A DNA stretch of 64,000 bases from Bacillus pinisoli. Its GTDB lineage: Bacteria > Bacillota > Bacilli > Bacillales > SA4. The stretch lies in NCBI RefSeq assembly GCF_023036475.1, contig NZ_JAJQKI010000003.1, forward strand, positions 124,001 to 188,000, read 5' to 3'. A model generated the notes under the pieces. The model had not been told where the DNA came from and searched no databases. It saw nothing but the letters and a program-made list of their open reading frames with translations. This document shows, in pieces, positions 36,479-45,400 of the stretch. A program made the position numbers and the translations under genes. How positions within the stretch are numbered: the first letter of the stretch is position 1; each line of letters starts with the position of its first letter.

Positions 36479-37765
36479 TTATTTTTCAATGGGTTCATCT
36501 TCTTCTGTCTGTTGCTCCGAATCTTGCTGTTCGTCTGTTTCCTGTTGTTCATCTTCAGAGTTTTCCGTTTCTGAATTCTCATCTTGTTCTTCGTCCGAGT
36601 CCGCATCAGAGCTTGTTCCAACTTTAACTGCTGATTTCAGACTATGGGACTCCACAGTATGAATAGGTGAATAGTAATCCATGGCTACTTCTTGCTTTTC
36701 TAGAAGTTGCCCCTTTTGATCAAGCTTGTGACGCATAATCGTTGCTGATAGGCCCTGCTTTCCCTTATTTACAATCTTCTTTTGACCCGACGGAAGATCT
36801 TGATCGTACTGAATAATCACCTTCTGTTCATGAGTCTCCACATTTATGACTTCAATCTTATACTGATATAATAATGGTAGACCAATAACAGCTGCCTTCA
36901 ATCCGTCCGAAACCGTTTGAATTTCTATTACATATTCAGTCGTATTAGGATTATAGATAACAAAGTCGTAGGTGTCTGTCACCATTGCATCAAATCCAAG
37001 TTCCGCGTACGTAGGTAACTCTGGACTCAAGTGACGCTCCACGATGGTAAAATTAGTTGGGAGGATCGCCTTGTAAATAAGTGTAGCTATAACACTAGCC
37101 GTATCGTTCGATATATTTTGGTCATTTAATAGTGTTTGGATTGAAAGCTCACTATTGGCCGGTATGCTGATTTTTGAGAAAGAGCTTAAAAACGTGTTAG
37201 TGTCAATTTCACTAGGGATATTCTTCACGCTTGCTTCAGATACTGTCGTAGTAGCAAGAGTATCTGAATGGAAAAAGTCCTCTATCTTTAGAGTTTTGAC
37301 ATCCTCTAAGTTTGAAGCTGCATCTTCTAGGTCTTGAAGTAAGCCTTCTATATTAATTTCTTCTATGCTTAAAGGATTTAGTAAATCTACTATTTCAAAC
37401 TCTAATTCTTGACGTGAGACAGCTACGATGAGCTTGTTTTGTTTTCCTTGTTCAATAGTAACCAAGCTTTGATCGATAAGGAACGTAAAGAAGTCAGGTT
37501 GAACGGTATAACTTTTTCCATTGTAAGAAAGGATCAGTTCCTCTTGTTCCTTCCAAACGTTGGTCTTCTCTGTAAGGGTTTGAAGAGCTTCCACATCCGT
37601 CAGTCCGGAAATATTAACCGGCCCTACATATGTGTTTTCTTCATAGAATTTTCCTTGTGTTGAAACGGTTGTATACACAGCATGACCAACTTGTGATATT
37701 GAAAATAAAAACAGGGTGCTTATTGCCATACTACTAAATAGTTTTAGAAAACTTGAGGTATCCAC
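36479..37765 (-). CDS. VanW/G5-domain exported protein
   Basis: A 428-aa protein, GTG start 37765 with AGGAGG. An N-terminal signal/anchor (LFSSMAISTLFLFSISQVGHAVY) precedes a YoaR-like putative peptidoglycan-binding region (~40-160), a VanW-like module (~210-285, IYKAILPTNFTIVERHLSPELPTYAELGFDAMV) and a G5 domain (~300-370, VIIQYDQDLPSGQKKIVNKGKQGLS). The C-terminal ~60 residues are almost purely Glu/Asp/Gln/Ser. VanW and G5 domains occur in cell-wall proteins; biochemical function is unclear. First or second gene of the pilus operon, 24 nt before pilB, so a wall-related role in pilus passage is plausible (inference). Confidence 0.75.
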   Translation of the reverse strand: MDTSSFLKLFSSMAISTLFLFSISQVGHAVYTTVSTQGKFYEENTYVGPVNISGLTDVEALQTLTEKTNVWKEQEELILSYNGKSYTVQPDFFTFLIDQSLVTIEQGKQNKLIVAVSRQELEFEIVDLLNPLSIEEINIEGLLQDLEDAASNLEDVKTLKIEDFFHSDTLATTTVSEASVKNIPSEIDTNTFLSSFSKISIPANSELSIQTLLNDQNISNDTASVIATLIYKAILPTNFTIVERHLSPELPTYAELGFDAMVTDTYDFVIYNPNTTEYVIEIQTVSDGLKAAVIGLPLLYQYKIEVINVETHEQKVIIQYDQDLPSGQKKIVNKGKQGLSATIMRHKLDQKGQLLEKQEVAMDYYSPIHTVESHSLKSAVKVGTSSDADSDEEQDENSETENSEDEQQETDEQQDSEQQTEEDEPIEK

Positions 37766-37788
37766 CTATACTCCTCCTAAGAGCTAAT

Positions 37789-38517
37789 CTACCTTTTATT
37801 ACTATCAGTAAAAATTAACTCTTCTATTTCAACTTCTGTATCTTTACTTTCTATCTGTTGATTTACAGCTTCTTTATATAATTCCTTGTACAAACGAAGT
37901 TCTTCATCATCGAGTTCGGAATCAGCTACATCTTCGTTTAAAGTTTCGGTTACTTTTTCAGTTCTTACCTCCGGGAATTCCGTTAACTCAGGTATAGATT
38001 CTTCATCATATTTTGAATCTATTACCTCTTCACTTATACTAACTGCCGCTTCTGCTCTCGCTTGTAAAAACTCTTCTTCGAATTCAATATGAGGCAGTTC
38101 GACCTCTTCTTCCATGATAGGGTTAATGATTGTAGTTACACTCTCTTTTTCTTCACCGAAGTTTTCCTTCTCAACTAAAACATCTTCATCAACAATTGAA
38201 GATGATTGCTCTTCTTCCTCTGCTACATTCTTTAACGGCTGCAGTTTGCCTTTTACTTTCGTTTTTTCTTCTTGTTTACGTATTTTTCCACCTATTTTTT
38301 GCTCTACTAAATAACTTACAAGCAAGGCAAGGACAATCATTATTAGCACAGCCTGCCAAATCGGAATTAAACTTTTCGCTATCAGGCCAAAGCCAGACAA
38401 TAAAAGTGCTATTACAAGGATTACCGTTTTTCCATGCGTACTATATTTATTGGGGACAAGAAACAGAATAATACCAAGTAATAAAGCTCCTGCAAAGAAG
38501 AACATTATTTCACTCAT
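37789..38517 (-). CDS. Uncharacterised membrane protein at head of pilus operon
   Basis: Not recognised. A 242-aa protein with three N-terminal hydrophobic segments (MFFFAGALLLGIILFLVP, ILVIALLLSGFGLIA, IWQAVLIMIVLALLVSYLV; ~4-78), a basic patch (KIGGKIRKQEEKTKVKG) and a long acidic, Glu-rich cytoplasmic or linker tail (~95-242). It is the first gene on the minus strand, 114 nt from the divergent prepilin operon and 23 nt before the VanW/G5 gene, so its link to the pilus system is positional. Confidence 0.7.
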   Translation of the reverse strand: MSEIMFFFAGALLLGIILFLVPNKYSTHGKTVILVIALLLSGFGLIAKSLIPIWQAVLIMIVLALLVSYLVEQKIGGKIRKQEEKTKVKGKLQPLKNVAEEEEQSSSIVDEDVLVEKENFGEEKESVTTIINPIMEEEVELPHIEFEEEFLQARAEAAVSISEEVIDSKYDEESIPELTEFPEVRTEKVTETLNEDVADSELDDEELRLYKELYKEAVNQQIESKDTEVEIEELIFTDSNKR

Positions 38518-38592
38518 AACTACACCTCAATTTTCCAATTAAACTAGTAAGTAACATCAAACTATTTTACTATTTTTCACTTAATCTTATTG

Positions 38593-38598
38593 TATAAT
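38593..38598 (+). promoter_or_regulatory. Candidate -10 of the minor pilin operon
   Basis: TATAAT, preceded by TTG, 34 nt before the ATG at 38632. No good -35 at 17 nt was found, so it could be extended -10 or use another sigma factor. Confidence 0.4.
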
Positions 38599-38631
38599 AA
38601 ACTTATGGAATTTGAAAGAAGGTGTCATATT

Positions 38632-39207
38632 ATGCTTAATATTGTCAAAAGTAATTCAAAGGGGTTTACGCTGCTTGAAGTTCTTGTCTCCATTACCATA
38701 TTGAGTATTGTGTTAATTACCCTTCTGGCCTTCTTTACACAAGCTTACTCTTTTACTAACATAAACAAAGATAAAACAGTCGCGTTAAACATTGCTAGAA
38801 GTGTTGTGACTTATATAGAAAAGCAAAACTTTCAATACTTACAAACTTTTCTTGAAGAACAGGTAACCGCTAGTAATACGGAAAATGACGAAAAAGGAGC
38901 ATTCGTTCGGATAAACGGCGAATCCTGTGACAATCGAATCAATATTAATAAAAATGGTCAGACATACAATTTCTCACTTTTTCAGGAGACCTCCAGCTGT
39001 GAGCTTGTGTTGACTCCGACAATTAACGGTCGTACTTATAATTCGGATGAATATTTTGTTACTGTCAAACTCCGACCCACACCGTTACTGCCTTCTGGTG
39101 ATCGGGATCCTTTAACTGATTATCTTTTACATTTTGATGTAGAGGTGAATTGGGGAAGTTCAGCACCGATTCTAATTAAAGGGGTCGTCTCTAATGAAAT
39201 TAATTAA
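38632..39207 (+). CDS. Prepilin-like protein (PilV-type minor pilin)
   Basis: A 191-aa prepilin starting at ATG 38632, 7 nt after GAAGGTG. The class III signal is MLNIVKSNSKG|FTLLEVLVSITILSIV with Glu at +5. The C-terminal globular part has two cysteines (ESCDNR ~88, SSCELVL ~109) that could form a disulfide. Overlaps the next ORF by 14 nt, and is the first of a three-gene operon divergent from the pilus assembly genes. Minor pilins of this kind prime assembly or sit at the tip. Confidence 0.85.
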   Translation: MLNIVKSNSKGFTLLEVLVSITILSIVLITLLAFFTQAYSFTNINKDKTVALNIARSVVTYIEKQNFQYLQTFLEEQVTASNTENDEKGAFVRINGESCDNRININKNGQTYNFSLFQETSSCELVLTPTINGRTYNSDEYFVTVKLRPTPLLPSGDRDPLTDYLLHFDVEVNWGSSAPILIKGVVSNEIN

Positions 39208-39838
39208 CCAAATAAAACTTCTCTTCATAGACCAAAAAGGGTTTTCCTTAATAGAACTACTTGCTGCACTAGCAATCTCTTCTATTGTTATCACTTCTAT
39301 TTATGGGGTTTATTTTACTGGGATAAAAGCCTATAAAGTAATTGGGGTAGAGGGCCAGATAAGAGACGAGGCGGATTATGTTATTGCCAGAATCATGAAC
39401 TCTATTTATGAGTTATCACCTGATACAATTAGACCATGTACAACAGAAGCCGGAGTCGAAATAGACAACTGCTATCGATTTATTAATGATCAGAAGCTTA
39501 CGGTTTCATCGAGTGATAATCAGTTAGTAGAAGAAGTTCAAAAATCCAATGATGAAGTAACAGTAAATGAATTAAAGCTAGAGAGTGAACAAATTCTGTT
39601 AAACAATGAACCTTTAAACGTCACCAACATTTCCATAACGGATGGTGATTCAAGTAGCATAGATGATTCTTATATTCAATTTTCTTGCACCAATTATGAA
39701 ATAGATTTGAGTTCTAACGAAAAACGCTGTATTAATGGTATCTTTGACATTCAATTAACTCTAGAAAATAAAGATTATGGACCAAATAACGATTTATATG
39801 TAAAGCCCCTTACTTTAACAAGTAAGTTTGGATATTAA
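39194..39838 (+). CDS. Prepilin-like protein (PilW-type minor pilin)
   Basis: A 214-aa prepilin with leader MKLINQIKLLFIDQKG|FSLIELLAALAISSIV, Glu at +5. The C-terminal part carries four cysteines in two pairs (RPCTTEAGVEIDNCYR ~80-95 and SCTNYEIDLSSNEKRCI ~164-180). Overlaps the upstream prepilin gene by 14 nt; the next gene starts 13 nt downstream, so the three are probably one transcript. Confidence 0.85.
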   Translation: MKLINQIKLLFIDQKGFSLIELLAALAISSIVITSIYGVYFTGIKAYKVIGVEGQIRDEADYVIARIMNSIYELSPDTIRPCTTEAGVEIDNCYRFINDQKLTVSSSDNQLVEEVQKSNDEVTVNELKLESEQILLNNEPLNVTNISITDGDSSSIDDSYIQFSCTNYEIDLSSNEKRCINGIFDIQLTLENKDYGPNNDLYVKPLTLTSKFGY

Positions 39839-39851
39839 GGAGGCGAGGAAA

Positions 39852-41495
39852 ATGACGAACGAGAGAGGTTCAAGTTTATTAATAGTTTTATTAGTTAGCC
39901 TCGTCTTTATGGTACTTGGTCTTTCCATTATTTCAGCAAGTGTAGGAGGTTCTAAGAGAACTGCGTATAGAAATGCTGAGATCGTGTCTACACAGGATGC
40001 AATTAATACGATTGAACAAGTTATTGCAGAATTTAGAGTAGAAATGCAAAATAAAGAAAAATACCCGTTACTAGACGATGAAATAACAAGTGACTTTAAT
40101 CCCAAAATTGAAGAATTTATTAATAGTATGGAGCAGAAGTACAATGGTCCACAAATTCAAATAACCGATTTAACAATAGCGGGTCGAAGCTATGATTATA
40201 TTAAAACAGATCGTTATTTTACAAGGGTCCTTGAGTTAGCTGTAGATGCAAATGGAAGGAAGGTTCATCAAAATATTATCTTATCACCGACACCAAGTTT
40301 TTTAGAGTATGCAGTTGGAAGTATAGGTATGGACAATAATCAAGGGCTGTTCCTTAATGGGTCGTCTTATACTTATGGAAACGTATATGCAAATGACATT
40401 TACCTGCGAAGTATTGCGAACTATACAGATAGTATAAAACAACAAGAAGCGGACACGATGTTTCCTGCTATTAATGGAAATGTATATGTACAACGTTTTT
40501 GGAACGGCTTAAATCTAGAAGAATACGATACAGATGATATTAGAAATCTATTCTATCAACAGCAAGCACCTACCATAAAAACCGAACAAAAAGAATTTAT
40601 TGATGTGAATTTCCGAAAATCATTCGCTGAGAAGTTAAATGAAATCACAAACACGGTAACTCCCATTACTGAAGAACAAATTCCTGCCATAAATGATCCT
40701 AATCGCAACGGTAAGATAGAAAGTCTTATAAATAAGTACGTTTCCGACTCAACCCATCTTGCTAGGTCAAAAGCAAATTTATATCAGAAACTTGCATCAG
40801 TGCCAGATTATGTCGTGTATTCTAGTGGTAACGGTCTAACTTTGACTGAAGATATAACGATTCCAGAAGATAAATGGCTTGTAGTCCATGGCGATTTAAC
40901 TATCTTTCCTTTTGATAATAAAGACCAACCATTAACAATTGATGGAAATATTCTTGTGACTGGGAATGTCATCATTGCGGGTAATGAAGAATCGATTAAT
41001 GAAAAGGAAAACGATGTTGTTTCCTTTGACTCTACTATTTACTCTTTAGGTACATCAACGATTTTGAACACTAACATAGAAGGGTTTAATGATAAACAGT
41101 TAGTTTTGCTTTCATTGGGTACCTTAACGATTACTAGAATTAATGAGTTTACCGATTTTGAACAGCATGTGTTAGCTCTTGAAGAAGCTACGAATATTAA
41201 GCCATTAAAAGCCTTCTTCTATACAGATGCAGACGCTGAGCTGTATGGAGTAGGTTCATTATTCTATATTAATGGAGGGGTATTCGCCCGCGATAAACTC
41301 GTGATTAACGCCACTCGCTGGAATACAACACAACTAACAGATAAAAAGATATCTGTGCCAGATATTGTCGAGCAGTTAAATAGGCCGTCACGTTTTAATG
41401 TCCTATATGATAAAAATGTAATTATTGATCAGCTTGATGCTTTACCTAGGGTTGAAAGACTTCAGGTCGTTCCAGATAATCTCTATATCAATTAA
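39852..41495 (+). CDS. Large PilX-like pilus protein
   Basis: A 547-aa protein. The start is ATG 39852, 6 nt after AGGAGG; the longer reading begins inside that site. The N-terminus MTNERGSSLLIVLLVSLVFMVLGLSIISASVG is like PilX/type IV pilin helices but lacks the Glu at +5, as do many PilX proteins. The long extracytoplasmic part has a central repetitive beta pattern (~315-385, PDYVVYSSGNGLTLTEDITIPEDKWLVVHGDLTI ... IDGNILVTGNVIIAG). No cysteine-rich region. Function by family and position: minor pilin/tip complex component. Confidence 0.75.
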   Translation: MTNERGSSLLIVLLVSLVFMVLGLSIISASVGGSKRTAYRNAEIVSTQDAINTIEQVIAEFRVEMQNKEKYPLLDDEITSDFNPKIEEFINSMEQKYNGPQIQITDLTIAGRSYDYIKTDRYFTRVLELAVDANGRKVHQNIILSPTPSFLEYAVGSIGMDNNQGLFLNGSSYTYGNVYANDIYLRSIANYTDSIKQQEADTMFPAINGNVYVQRFWNGLNLEEYDTDDIRNLFYQQQAPTIKTEQKEFIDVNFRKSFAEKLNEITNTVTPITEEQIPAINDPNRNGKIESLINKYVSDSTHLARSKANLYQKLASVPDYVVYSSGNGLTLTEDITIPEDKWLVVHGDLTIFPFDNKDQPLTIDGNILVTGNVIIAGNEESINEKENDVVSFDSTIYSLGTSTILNTNIEGFNDKQLVLLSLGTLTITRINEFTDFEQHVLALEEATNIKPLKAFFYTDADAELYGVGSLFYINGGVFARDKLVINATRWNTTQLTDKKISVPDIVEQLNRPSRFNVLYDKNVIIDQLDALPRVERLQVVPDNLYIN

Positions 41496-41496
41496 C

Positions 41497-41532
41497 AATA
41501 AAGACAAGTGGAAGCCCACTTGTCTTTTATTG
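41497..41532. terminator. Bidirectional terminator after pilX-like gene
   Basis: Perfect stem AATAAAGACAAGTGG / CCACTTGTCTTTTATT with a 3-nt loop; serves the plus-strand pilin operon and the convergent ankyrin gene whose stop it overlaps. Confidence 0.92.
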
Positions 41533-42423
41533 TTCCAATATAGCTAGAATACTAATATTACTTGTTGCTTTGGCTAAATCCAACGCAGTACTACCTTCTG
41601 TCGTTTGTAATGTTTGATCTGCTCCTGCATCTACAAGATACTGAACATTTTCCTCATGACCAAATTCCACAGCCCACATGAGGGCTGTTTTTCCATCCTG
41701 ATCTTGTAAATTCAAGTCAGCTCCTAATGATAACAGCTTTTCTAGGATATTCTCATTATTGGACGCCATAGCAGCAATCATTAACGGGGAACGATTATTA
41801 CTTTCTACTGCATGAATATCTGCACCATTTTGTAATAGATAATTCGAAATATCATCATAATCATAATATAGAGCTTCCATAAATGGGGTCCAGCCATCTT
41901 CATCAGCAGCGTTGATGTCAGCACCAGCTTCTAGTAAAAGTGAAAGAACTGATTGAGAACCTGTAGAAATAGAAGCATGTAAGGGAGTCCACCCATAATC
42001 ATTTGCTTGATTGCTGTCCAGCCCTTTTTCAATGAGAAGTGAGACAAGGACATCATTTCCTACATAGGCTGCCTCCATTAAAAGCGTATTCCCTTCAAAG
42101 ACTATTTCGTTAAGGTCGGCACCACTTTCAATTAATAGAGTAGCTATTTCAACATAATTACTCTTTATACTATATGTGAGAACGGAGAACCCTTCGTCCA
42201 TTTGTACATTTAGACTAGCCTCTTCTTCTAGTAAGCTTCTGACTTTTTCTATATTGTTTTCTACAACGGCTTGGATTAAATGAGAGTCTTGTTCAAGTTG
42301 ATTACTCTGTATGGACATGGACTGTCCACTAACAAGATACCAAGCAAGAACACCAGTTACACTAAGTAGTAAAGCAAAACCGACTACCCATTTTATTCTC
42401 ACACCGTATTTGGATTTGCGCAT
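41527..42423 (-). CDS. Membrane-anchored ankyrin repeat protein
   Basis: A 298-aa protein. One N-terminal membrane segment (WVVGFALLLSVTGVLAWYLV, ~12-31) anchors about seven ankyrin repeats (~45-290) with typical units such as LLIEKGLDSNQANDYGWTPLHASI and LLEAGADINAADEDGWTPFMEAL. Topology (few positive charges C-terminal; Lys/Arg before helix) suggests the repeats are outside the membrane. Ankyrin repeats mediate protein binding. It is downstream of nothing obvious but next to the pilin operon and a surface protein, so a partner there is possible (inference). Confidence 0.85.
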   Translation of the reverse strand: MRKSKYGVRIKWVVGFALLLSVTGVLAWYLVSGQSMSIQSNQLEQDSHLIQAVVENNIEKVRSLLEEEASLNVQMDEGFSVLTYSIKSNYVEIATLLIESGADLNEIVFEGNTLLMEAAYVGNDVLVSLLIEKGLDSNQANDYGWTPLHASISTGSQSVLSLLLEAGADINAADEDGWTPFMEALYYDYDDISNYLLQNGADIHAVESNNRSPLMIAAMASNNENILEKLLSLGADLNLQDQDGKTALMWAVEFGHEENVQYLVDAGADQTLQTTEGSTALDLAKATSNISILAILEQ

Positions 42424-42450
42424 GTATTATCACCTATTCAGTTCAAACTT

Positions 42451-42478
42451 GAAGCCATAACAAAGTTGTTATGGCTTC
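42451..42478. terminator. Hairpin between ankyrin and Ig-like protein genes
   Basis: Perfect stem GAAGCCATAACA / TGTTATGGCTTC with a 4-nt loop. On the plus strand ATTTTTT follows; on the minus strand (the Ig-like gene) only AAGTTTG, so termination in the coding direction is uncertain. Confidence 0.65.
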
Positions 42479-42483
42479 ATTTT

Positions 42484-45400
42484 TTACCACCTTACAGAAC
42501 GATCATCTAAAGGAGGGTGTTCTTCTGTATATTCTTCTACTACTGTTACTTGAGTTTGTGCCGTTTTGCCAGTAATTTTTTCTCTTACAGTTACAATCGT
42601 TTTACCTAATGAAACTCCAGTCAATACCCCTGAATTATTTGATATCGTGGCAATGTTAGTATTGCCCGAACTCCAGATTAATTCATAATCACTTGGTCTT
42701 CCTGGGTTCACTTCAGGTACTAGTGTAACCGTTTCACCAACTAGAATATTTACATTCTGTGGTAACCTAATACTTTCTAAGTTAGCTTCAACAATGAGCG
42801 TGACTTCATCATACACAGATGAATCTTTAGTGTAGGTAGCACGGACTTTCGTCTCTCCTACCTTTAATCCTTTCACGGCTCCAGTTTTAGAGTCAATCGT
42901 TGCCTTACTTGAATCTACTATAGACCAAGTAACAAGTGATTTGTCTGAAAGATTTACACTAAAACTCTTGGTTTCATCAACCTGTAATCGCATCACATCA
43001 GGAGAGATGACGATGTTTGGGACTACCGTAACTTTTATTTGAGCTTGCTTATTTCCATCATCTGACGTGACAGTAATCGTTGTTTCTCCTAATTCCTTAC
43101 CAGTTAAATTCGCAGTTTTTCCTGAAGGATTAATTGAAACAATATTAGTATCTTGTACACTCCATCTTACATTTTGATTGGTTGCATTGGATGGGTTAAT
43201 AATGGCTTGAATAGATTCTGTATCTCCTTGTTTCAGTTTTAATTCTCCTGGCTGAATGCTAATGCTTTCAACAGGGATATCAACTGATACTTGAATAGAG
43301 TCTAGTAAATTTGGCCTTAAAATCGGATCATATTCAACAGATTTTACCGTAATCGTAGCTTGTCCAGGCTTTAAAGCTTTAATACTACCATTTTGATCAA
43401 CACTTACGATATCTGGAGCAGATGATGACCAAATAACACCTTGAGCAGCATTCGTAGGCTTAACCTCTACAGTTAGTAATTTAGCTGGATCAGTAGCTCT
43501 TAAACTTTGATCACCGTCTAGTATCGTTACGGATTCTACAGCTGTATATGACTCTAGTGTTAATGTATCAAAAGCGGAACTTGTACTTTCACCACTAGGA
43601 TTCGTAAATGTCACATTTGAGTTATTTAATAAGTAAACCTGATCCTTCGTTGGTTTCACTGTAATTGAAAATGTCTGAGTGGTCACCCCAGTAGGTCGAC
43701 CTTCTAGGTCAAAAGTAAACGGATTAATGTTACCTGTAACGACAGTTTGTTTATTTTGTATTGTTTTTGTAAATCCGTTAGGGATGTTGACAACCTCAAT
43801 ACCTTCTGGAAACACTTCTTTTATGGTTACATTTGATAATCTTGGTGAAGAGTAATAGGCATCCTGATAGCCAATTACGGTTGCTCTCGCTCTTGTGTTC
43901 GAGCCGTTTTTAATCGTTTCAGTAACCTTTACTTTAGCAAATTTAATAATTTTATCAGTAAGTGTATTTATAACTGGAATAATGAGTTCCTTACCAATTA
44001 ATTTATCCAAGTTTTTATGCCAATCACCTGTATGATATCCCTGCTCAAACTTAACTTTTTGATCTTTTTTGAACTCAGGTCCACGATAACCATTTAAGAC
44101 CTCTAAATCTATTGCTCTCTCATCAAGATCGAGTATGGCCTTATTCCAGCCACCAAAAGGCTCGTCAGGCAACGTAATCGTAGAACCGACTGGCTTGTTA
44201 AAAGAATCAAGCGCAAAGGGATAAAGAACCTCTCCTACAAATCCCTCCATACTAAAGTTCTGTGACTGAACTGAATAATTAATGACAGCTTGTGATGAAG
44301 TAGCTGTTTTAAGATATGTTCCATTATTCTGAGCAAAAACTCGGTCTGCAGATACAGTCGGCGTACTTCGGTCAATTTTAACCACTACTTCTTTTACCAC
44401 TCTAGCACCCGATTCATCAGTCGCTTCAATTACTATTGTAATAGAGTCTCCTTTTAATAAAGACTTATCAATCGTCTTATTAATGACTGCACCCGTGTAG
44501 GCTTGCTCAAAAGGGATTTTATTGGGATCCTGCTGCCCTTTAACATAAACTCTCGTTTGTAAGTTGAAATCATTTAAGTCAAGGTCTTCTAACTTATACA
44601 CCACATCTAAATTTTTAGTAGGCTTTACTGCAGCACCGTTTTCAAGTGGAGTATATAAAGTAATCGCTGGCGCATGATTAGAACCTAAGAATGACTGATA
44701 CATTAAGTTAACAAATAACTTCTGTTCCTCTGCACTAAAGCTACTATTTGTATGACCAGCACCTGAATAAGTTAACGATCCAATTGAATAAGCATAGTAA
44801 AGGTTCCAACTATCTTCTTTATCTAATCCAGAATGGTCCAGATTATACCAAGTCATGACATCTTTATCATTTAGATTTAGGGCAAAATATTGCGCATGGG
44901 TGGAAACAATTGAGATATCTCCAATATCGTATGGAAATTCTGTTCGTAATCCATTGTTTACTTGGTTTGCTTTAGTCACACTATATACACCAGATCCACC
45001 TCGTCCAAGGTTTGTTTCTAAGTAAAAGGCTGCCGGTTTCTCAGTTGGTGTATCATTTCTTGATTTTGAATTGTTATTGACAGGAACAGTTTGACCTGAG
45101 ATGTCCATAAATACCCTGAACCAGTTATTCGAATCTAGTAGGGTATTTCCTCCATTTCTTCTGTCACGACGGAGTGTATCATGGGTGAAGAATACACTTT
45201 GTTTTGTTTCAATAAATTTTTTAACTTCATTAGCTGCTTCTGAACTAATATCTACCTTCCCATACTCGTCTTGAAATCCGAAGATGAGCATATTATAGGC
45301 ACCATTAATATTTCTATACCCACCAGTATTAAACTTATATAGGTCCGTCACGTCTATCGTAATCTTCATAAAATCTGTTTCTATGACATTACCATTCTTA

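Noticed and set aside
38593-38598. ComK or sigmaH control of the divergent pilin promoters
   Set aside because: I saw no ComK AAAAN5TTTT pair with correct spacing and no clear sigmaH box; not claimed.
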